A stretch of DNA of 64,000 nt, from assembly GCA_029990175.1 (NCBI GenBank), contig JARKIP010000049.1, positions 13,246,001 through 13,310,000 of the forward strand, written 5' to 3'. Position 1 is the first letter of the stretch. Each line of letters opens with the position of its first letter. A program made the position numbers and the translations under genes. The stretch comes from Petunia secreta (Eukaryota; Streptophyta; Magnoliopsida; Solanales; Solanaceae). The notes beneath the pieces are model-generated. The model saw nothing but the letters and a program-made list of their open reading frames with translations. It was not told where the DNA came from and did not search any database. This document shows positions 58,451-64,000 of the stretch, piece after piece.

Positions 58451-61400
58451 CTACAAGCAACGACAAGCAACACAAGAATTCCTACTTTGAAAGTAGGTTA
58501 GTGCAAGAAGTGTGGAAAACACACTCTTGTGATATAACCAAGCATCAATTAAAAGCACAAATATCAAGTCTCCAAAGAGAACAAAAAGTACTTGGTTAAA
58601 GATCATCATGCACCTAACACAATAGTGATCATATAAGCCATGGGGATATGAAAAATGCAAGATCAAGCTATCAAAATCCCCTTGAACCTTGAGTTCAAGA
58701 TCAACAAACCAATCTATCCTTGAGGTGTGATCAACGTGTGGAGTGGAGTGAGTCAAGTAACCCAACATGCAAGTAACATCAAGTACTCCACTCCCCTTCT
58801 TTAGAGCATACTTACTCACACCAAGGGATTCCCTTTCACCTCCAATTTCATCACCTAGGCAACCCTTCTCAAAAGACAAGCTCTCAAGGAAGGCATTGAT
58901 GATAGATTCTTCTTCATCATAACCCCAACTAGCAATAGTAGGGTCAGTCAAAGAACCATCTACCTTACCCAAATTCTCAAATAATGGGTTGCCTAAGGAA
59001 TCAATTCCTTCACACCATGGGGGTTTCATCTTACTACCAACACTAGTCCGACACAAATTGCTACCACAATTAAGATTATCTTCAAATAATGAAAATGTAA
59101 AAGCATGCATCTCAACTTCATGGTCACATAAAAGCATGGTATCAAGACTAGGTTCACTTGAGGAGTCATCATAGACAACCTTGTCCAATTCATGCAATTT
59201 GGACTCCTCAAGGACAAGACCATCCTCACCACAACACATTGGTCCACCAAATAGAAGCATATCAATTAGGGAATGGTCAACTACCTCATCTTTCCCTATG
59301 TCAAAGGTTGGCGGTGTGTCATAGCAAAGGTCACAATCATGGTCAACCATCAAATCTTCACTAGGGAGGGGTTCAATGAACAATGAGCTCACATCATGAT
59401 GTGGCATAATATCCCTTCCAACTAGTGCTTCACAAGCACACACAAGTTGACAACTAGACTCTTCACTAGTGGCATACTCATTAGATGCATTCAAAACACC
59501 AACTAGTGTTGAGTCATCACAAGACAAGTAGCTAGTAGGCTCATGAATAGGTGAAGTAACACTTACATTCGTAGTACTTCCTTGATCACTCACAAGGTTT
59601 GACGTGCCATAAGCAACTTCTCCTTCATGAGGCTCACATTGAGGCTCCAATGGCTTGTCTTCAAATGTACCTACACAAGAACTTTCACAAGAAAAGGTAG
59701 AAGATGAAGAAGTGTTAAAACAATGGGTGCTCTCACTCTCAATTTTTCTTTCCTCACCTCTCATCTCTCTCAATTTTACCTCTTGGTCAAGTGTAGTTTG
59801 TGGTGACAATCCCCTCACATCACTCCTCAAATCCTCTCCTTTTTCCTCTCTTGGATTGTCACCGGTCACTCCCTCACTTCTCTCTATCTTTTCTCTCTCA
59901 TTTGAAGTGGAGTGACTCTCATTTTCATCATGCATTGGCAAAACATTAAGATTGTTTGCCTCGGGTTCAAGTACAATGGGTGACTTTGCTTTAGCCTCTT
60001 CCCTCAACTCCTTCATCCGTTGGTAGTCTTCCCTTACTTGCCTTGGAGTCAAAGGTCTAAGCACATACTTTTTCCCATCTTGCTTGACCGTATAGGAGTT
60101 GGTCCGGCCATCATGCACTACACACCTATCATGTTGCCATGGTCTCCCAAACAACAAATGGCATGCTTGCATCGGGACCACGTCAAACATGATCTTATCC
60201 TTATAGCTCCCAATGCTAAACTCAATCATCACTTGTTTCACCACTCTTAGTTCACCACACTCGCTAAGCCATTGCAAACGATATGGTTTTGGATGCTTTA
60301 GAGTGGGTAACTTCAATTGGGAAATCAAGGTTTGGCTCACTATGTTGGTACAACTCCCCGAATCAACAACCATTGAACATACTTGGCCCATTACTCGGCA
60401 CCTAGCATGAAAGAGGTTTTCCCTTTGATCATTTTCCATCTCCTCTTCCATAACAATGGTACTCAAGCTTCTCCTAACCACCAAGAACATTTGAGGGCCA
60501 TCATCCTCTTCTACGGCTTCCTCGCAATCAACTTCCTCTTCCACCTCTACTTTCTCATTTTCGGACCCACTTTCTTGTTCATACACCAAATTGCCAACCA
60601 CAACCATAGTTCGTTTTGTGGAGCATTCTTTAGCAATATGCCCAAAGCCCTTGCACTTATAACATTGAGTAGAAGTAGAAATAGGATTACTCAAGCGAGT
60701 TTTAGAAGTACCTTCCAAAGGTGGAGTAGTCTTTTCATATGGCTTCTTCACTTCTTTGCTAGCATTGGCAATTGGAAAGCTTGCATTTGGGGTTTTCCAC
60801 TCTTTTGGTTGGTTCACGGGAGTAGGAGTGCTACTCTTGTACCGGGTGGACTTTTCTCCCTTAAGCCATTGCTCGGCTTCAATAGCGGCTTCCAATAGGT
60901 CTTGAAGTGAAGGATAAGAATGCAACCTCAATTGAGAAGCTATACCATAGCTCAAGCCATTCTTGAAACGGATCATGGCTTGCTCTTCATCCTCGGTCTC
61001 CATATCTAAGGCCATTCGGATCTTCTCAAACTCATCATAGTACTCATGAACCGTCTTGACACCTTGCTTTAGATCATAGAGCTTCTTGAGTTGCTCTTGT
61101 CGATATCTAGGAGTCACATACTTGGTATTCATGAGGGCCTTCAATTCATTCCATGTCACATTCACATGCACACCCGCTCTCCTTCTTGTCCTCTTTATGG
61201 ACTCCCACCAAGTAGAAGCATAAGACTCAAAGGATGAAATAGCATAAGTACCTTTCTTCTCATCGGTCATCTCATTAGTGTCAAACACTCTCTCTATAAG
61301 TAGAACCCATTCCATATACGCCTCCGGATCACAAGCTCCCTTAAAGGATGGAAGATTAAGCTTCACACTATTGAGATTATTGTTGTTGTCACGCACCCCA

Positions 61401-61969
61401 TAGTTAGGCTCCGGTTGGCCTCCATAGTGGTCATCATGAGCAACATATTCTCTCCTAGCATTCCTTCCATCAAATCTCATGGGTGGCCCTCGACCTCGGC
61501 CTCTACCCCGATCCACATTTCGACCCCAATTCATTGGCCTCCTAGGTTGATAAGGAGCATCATACCCATAGGCCTCATCACCATACTCGGCTTCCTCCTC
61601 TTCTTGAGCCTCAACAACTTGCTCAAGAGGTGGGACAAACCTAACGGGTCTTCGAAGTGGAGCACTTCCTTGGGGATTGCCCAAGTTGAGAGGATTGCTC
61701 TCATGTTGGGGATTGCCCAACCCACGCTCTCGTAGAGCTTCAACTTTGCTTTGTTCATACTTCTTGGTTAGCTCAACAAAGTGTCCGGGAGTCATAGGAG
61801 TGCTATGACTCATGCCCTCTCCGGATTCAATTTGGACACTCGGGGTCCTCCTCTCACCGGTCTCAACTTGATTCCTCTCGACGGTTTCAAGTCTCAATGA
61901 GATATCCTTCAATTTAGCCATGATGGTGGCCATGAAGTTCTTCATGGGATCATCTCCATCGTTTGCCAT
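58451..61969 (-). CDS. Gag-protease polyprotein with long acidic C-terminal region (no RT/integrase)
   Basis: An intact frame of 1172 residues from the ATG at 61969 (an upstream in-frame ATG at 62002 would give 1183; I prefer 61969 because TTGTAG just before it could be a splice acceptor). Order: N-terminal helix (MKNFMATIMAKLKDISLRLE), RG-rich linker (GRGRGRGPPMRF), Retrotrans_gag core (YMEWVLLIERVFDT, STWWESIKRTR, YDEFEKIRMAL), CCHC knuckle (CYKCKGFGHIAKEC), then a retropepsin-like domain (VVDSGSCTNIVS, HLLFGRPWQHD). About 480 further residues are acidic, Ser/Cys/His-rich and unmatched to any family I know, ending in a hydrophobic stretch (LFVLFGDLIFVLLIDAWLY). No polymerase motif is present. 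It likely makes particles used with a partner element's enzymes. Confidence 0.85.
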   Translation of the reverse strand: MANDGDDPMKNFMATIMAKLKDISLRLETVERNQVETGERRTPSVQIESGEGMSHSTPMTPGHFVELTKKYEQSKVEALRERGLGNPQHESNPLNLGNPQGSAPLRRPVRFVPPLEQVVEAQEEEEAEYGDEAYGYDAPYQPRRPMNWGRNVDRGRGRGRGPPMRFDGRNARREYVAHDDHYGGQPEPNYGVRDNNNNLNSVKLNLPSFKGACDPEAYMEWVLLIERVFDTNEMTDEKKGTYAISSFESYASTWWESIKRTRRRAGVHVNVTWNELKALMNTKYVTPRYRQEQLKKLYDLKQGVKTVHEYYDEFEKIRMALDMETEDEEQAMIRFKNGLSYGIASQLRLHSYPSLQDLLEAAIEAEQWLKGEKSTRYKSSTPTPVNQPKEWKTPNASFPIANASKEVKKPYEKTTPPLEGTSKTRLSNPISTSTQCYKCKGFGHIAKECSTKRTMVVVGNLVYEQESGSENEKVEVEEEVDCEEAVEEDDGPQMFLVVRRSLSTIVMEEEMENDQRENLFHARCRVMGQVCSMVVDSGSCTNIVSQTLISQLKLPTLKHPKPYRLQWLSECGELRVVKQVMIEFSIGSYKDKIMFDVVPMQACHLLFGRPWQHDRCVVHDGRTNSYTVKQDGKKYVLRPLTPRQVREDYQRMKELREEAKAKSPIVLEPEANNLNVLPMHDENESHSTSNEREKIERSEGVTGDNPREEKGEDLRSDVRGLSPQTTLDQEVKLREMRGEERKIESESTHCFNTSSSSTFSCESSCVGTFEDKPLEPQCEPHEGEVAYGTSNLVSDQGSTTNVSVTSPIHEPTSYLSCDDSTLVGVLNASNEYATSEESSCQLVCACEALVGRDIMPHHDVSSLFIEPLPSEDLMVDHDCDLCYDTPPTFDIGKDEVVDHSLIDMLLFGGPMCCGEDGLVLEESKLHELDKVVYDDSSSEPSLDTMLLCDHEVEMHAFTFSLFEDNLNCGSNLCRTSVGSKMKPPWCEGIDSLGNPLFENLGKVDGSLTDPTIASWGYDEEESIINAFLESLSFEKGCLGDEIGGERESLGVSKYALKKGSGVLDVTCMLGYLTHSTPHVDHTSRIDWFVDLELKVQGDFDSLILHFSYPHGLYDHYCVRCMMIFNQVLFVLFGDLIFVLLIDAWLYHKSVFSTLLALTYFQSRNSCVACRCL

Positions 61970-63166
61970 TGTACCTACAAGGAAAAAACAAGAGTTAGTC
62001 AAAACACCTCACTCGCTCCCTCACTTGTGTTCACTCGGATCACTCTTTTGGGTGGCGGTGGATATTTCACTCGGACTTGTTACTCAAAGCTTCAAGGAGT
62101 TGACTATCAATCCTCAATTCAACCAACTATTCACAAGCCAATTGTACTCCGGGGCGAGTGGAGTTGATATGACTCGATGAACGCTAAGCAACTTGAAGTG
62201 AGGACTTGAACCAAAAGATACTACGGATCTTCTTTGAATTCTAGTCTCCTTTCTAGGCACGATGATCCTAATAGCTCAAAGTGATTAGTACTAATCGAGT
62301 AGGATTATACTCTAATAGCACTAACCGGAAGTAATGCAATAAAAAAAATGGGAATACCTACGAAATTCTACCCAAAACAACTCGTTCAGCACTCAGGTGG
62401 GGCGCCTGAACTCAGGAGGGGCGCCCAAGACTGTGCAGTATTCCAGGCGGGGCGCCTGGGACCTAGGCGGGGCGCCTGAGGTCTTAGGCAGTAGCCAAGT
62501 CAGGCGGGGCGCCTGGCCTGGAGCCTTTCCCAATTCGTTCCAAACTCGTTTCAAGTCGATTTTCAAGCTCCAAATCCGATGTTTTCAACTTGTTTTCACA
62601 ATCCAATGATACCCAAAGTTGCTTTTGATCTTCCTTAACAAAACCCAATCAAATTTATATCCAAGCAATCAATCAAATCAAGGTTCAATGCAAGAAATCT
62701 CAAGAACACAAGGGTTTAACAAAAGGGTTTCAACAAGGATTGTGATTCATCAAAGGAGGTGTTATACATGTTCAAATCCCACAAAATTGGTACCAAATCG
62801 TTTTTTTTTCAATGAAGATCAATCCCCAATATCAAGTTTTCAATCAAACATCAATCCAACCCAAGAATCAAGCCAAAATTCATCAAGAACAAGTTCTTCA
62901 AGGGTTTAAGGGGTTTTGGGGTTTCAATTTTTCAAACTTCACCAATTCCAACAATTTTAGTACCTAAGTAACGGGAAATCAATCACGATCAAGAATCCAT
63001 ATCACACATCATCCAAATCAACAAGTTACACCAAATTTTTGTATTTTTCAATTTTTCAATTTTTTTTGTAATTTTCTCCTTTCTAATATCTTCAACAACA
63101 AGAAAACTAAAAGAGGATACTAGGCACGAAGAATCAAGGGTCGGGGGTTTGTAGAAACAAAACCCG
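61970..63166 (-). other. Leader of the intron-5 element
   Basis: About 1.2 kb of non-coding sequence between primer site and ORF, unusually long. It includes GGCGCC units at 62393-62522 like those in the LTR, and a possible splice acceptor (CCTTGTAG) just before the start codon. No coding frame is credible. Confidence 0.6.
62393..62522 (-). repeat. GGCGCC-containing repeat cluster in the leader
   Basis: Five units of the form GGGGCGCC(T/C), most within AGGCGGGGCGCCTG. The same word forms the U3 cluster of both LTRs. Confidence 0.85.
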
Positions 63167-63184
63167 AGCCTTGCTCTGATACCA
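63167..63184 (-). other. Primer-binding site, initiator-Met tRNA type
   Basis: TGGTATCAGAGCAAGGCT on the minus strand, three bases from the 5' LTR end. TGGTATCAGAGC is the standard initiator-methionine primer site of plant LTR elements. Confidence 0.85.
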
Positions 63185-63187
63185 AAC

Positions 63188-63937
63188 TGATGAGAATCAA
63201 AATGCGGAAAGTAAAAAGGATAAAGAACGAGACGTAACTCGATCTCTAATCCCAAGTAGCAACGGAGAACTTGTTCCGTTACACCCCGGGAGAAGGACAA
63301 GAACACCTACGCTATGCAACTACCCTCGAGTCAACTAGAACTCGCAAGTAGAATGGTCGGATAGGGGTTGTTAGGCAACTAGAATCCACTAGAAGTAACA
63401 AGTCCCAACTAAGGTTGGTTTTCATAAAACCCAAAGAGAATCCACTCTTTACAATATTCAATTCATCATTCAACATAAACTAAGTGTAAAATAAGCTAGG
63501 CTTGGCTATTTATAGTGTTTCCCAAGCTTACACAATGACTTAAATACCCTTACTAATAAGGTTCACCAAATAAGCCACGTAGGGCAAAACAGTAAAAGAA
63601 ACATAAATTCAGTAGCTAGGAGGGGAGCCTGGGGCTGGGAGGGGCGCCTGGATCGTGCTGAAGCTAGGCGGGGCGCCTGGGGCTAGGCGGGGCGCCTGGG
63701 CTGGGGCGCCTAGGCAGGCGGGGCGCCTGGCACCATTTTGCACACTTAGGCAGTGAGCTTCCTAGGCGGGGCGCCTGGCTGTGCTGGGCCTTCCTCCTCC
63801 TCCTTAGGCGTGGAGCCTAATGTTGAAACCATCCGGAACACTTCCAAAGCCCGTGACCTCAAGTCCTTTGTATCTTCCAAGCTTGGTACATGTTGGAAAG
63901 TGTTGGAAGGTGTCTTGTCTCGATTTGGGGCTTATCA
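63188..63937 (-). repeat. 5' LTR of the intron-5 element
   Basis: 750 bp. U3 carries GGCGCC units (63620-63785) upstream of a TATA box at 63506-63515. Confidence 0.95.
63506..63515 (-). promoter_or_regulatory. TATA box of the 5' LTR (antisense to SFR2)
   Basis: CTATAAATAG on the minus strand, followed by a transcribed leader into the Gag-protease ORF. Transcription would run through the element toward SFR2 exon 5 on the opposite strand. Confidence 0.7.
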
Positions 63938-64000
63938 GATTTTCTTCCTATTTTCTAGTTTGTTGCTACTCTAATTGCTTTTTCCTTCTGGAGGTGGATT
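63938..64000 (+). other. SFR2: Continuation of SFR2 intron 5
   Basis: T-rich intron sequence starting with the second copy of the GATTT duplication. Exon 6 is not reached. Confidence 0.75.

Larger units (their letters stand above)
57558..63937 (-). mobile_element. Young non-autonomous Ty3/gypsy-type LTR element in SFR2 intron 5
   Basis: LTRs at 57558-58287 and 63188-63937 begin TGATAAGCCCC and end ...TTCTCATCA on the minus strand, with a perfect GATTT duplication (57553-57557 and 63938-63942). They differ at about four bases plus one 20-bp repeat-unit indel by eye, so the insertion is recent. The interior has an initiator-Met-type primer site, a long leader, an intact Gag-protease ORF and a polypurine tract, but no reverse transcriptase, RNase H or integrase. 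It is antisense to SFR2 and probably depends on a partner element for mobility. Confidence 0.93.

Noticed and set aside
58103..58490. Open frames repeated at 58103-58390 and 63753-63974
   Set aside because: They lie inside the two LTRs of the same element and have no recognisable protein; the repetition is the LTR duplication.
58989..61735. Many plus-strand open frames opposite the Gag-protease ORF
   Set aside because: Shadows of a long real frame on the minus strand.
1..64000. CRISPR arrays, bacterial operons, organellar insertions or rRNA genes
   Set aside because: No regularly spaced short repeats with unique spacers, Shine-Dalgarno-linked gene rows, or rRNA/plastid gene sequence were seen.

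Overview
The window is nuclear DNA from a flowering plant, most likely a member of the Solanaceae. The evidence is AT-rich sequence, GT-AG introns, tRNA-derived SINE, Ogre/Tat-like, Copia and MULE families of the kinds common in nightshade genomes, and one clear host gene, SFR2 (SENSITIVE TO FREEZING 2, chloroplast galactolipid galactosyltransferase). There is no bacterial, organellar or CRISPR content. Almost everything outside SFR2 is transposable-element sequence, so the layout is a stack of nested insertions.

1-18232: a nest on the minus strand. An Ogre/Tat-like LTR (345-7362, primer site at 323-341) was itself invaded by a hAT transposon (2012-6197) carrying a broken transposase and a perfect 58-bp-arm palindrome. 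The Ogre-like LTR abuts the truncated 3' LTR of a second, apparently non-autonomous LTR element (7366-18232; 5' LTR 16913-18232). Inside that element sits a complete MULE (9091-15722) with about 120-bp terminal inverted repeats and a perfect 9-bp target duplication. The MULE carries a decayed transposase on the minus strand and, converging on it, an intact two-exon gene for a GRF zinc-finger/coiled-coil/tail-anchor protein.

18233-31400: a decayed L1-type LINE (about 18590-24587), then a sparse region with a candidate 51-aa two-exon peptide gene (26945-27256, minus), a cluster of three MITEs (hAT, Stowaway, PIF-like) and a SINE with a 13-bp target duplication.

31400-48028: AT-rich intergenic DNA with a MITE family arranged in tandem (34294-34998), a possible MAF1-like mini-gene (35784-36122), an old minus-strand Copia element (38153-42773) that seems to split a hAT-like MITE, a truncated Copia remnant, a hAT-like non-autonomous element, and about 119-bp tandem repeats interrupted by a truncated RTE-type LINE.

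48029-64000: a complete Copia element (48029-53554) with a full gag ORF but a pol broken by two stops and one frameshift; its 3' LTR ends 230 bp before the SFR2 start codon. SFR2 exons 1-5 follow (53785-57438), with two Stowaway MITEs in intron 1. Intron 5 holds a young antisense LTR element (57558-63937) with near-identical LTRs, a perfect 5-bp target duplication and an intact 1172-1183-residue Gag-protease ORF that lacks reverse transcriptase and integrase. The rest of SFR2 lies beyond the right edge.

The most interesting items are the MULE-borne GRF gene, the gag-protease-only element inside SFR2, the 122-bp palindrome in the hAT element, and the unassigned 51-aa peptide gene. All boundaries were read by eye.
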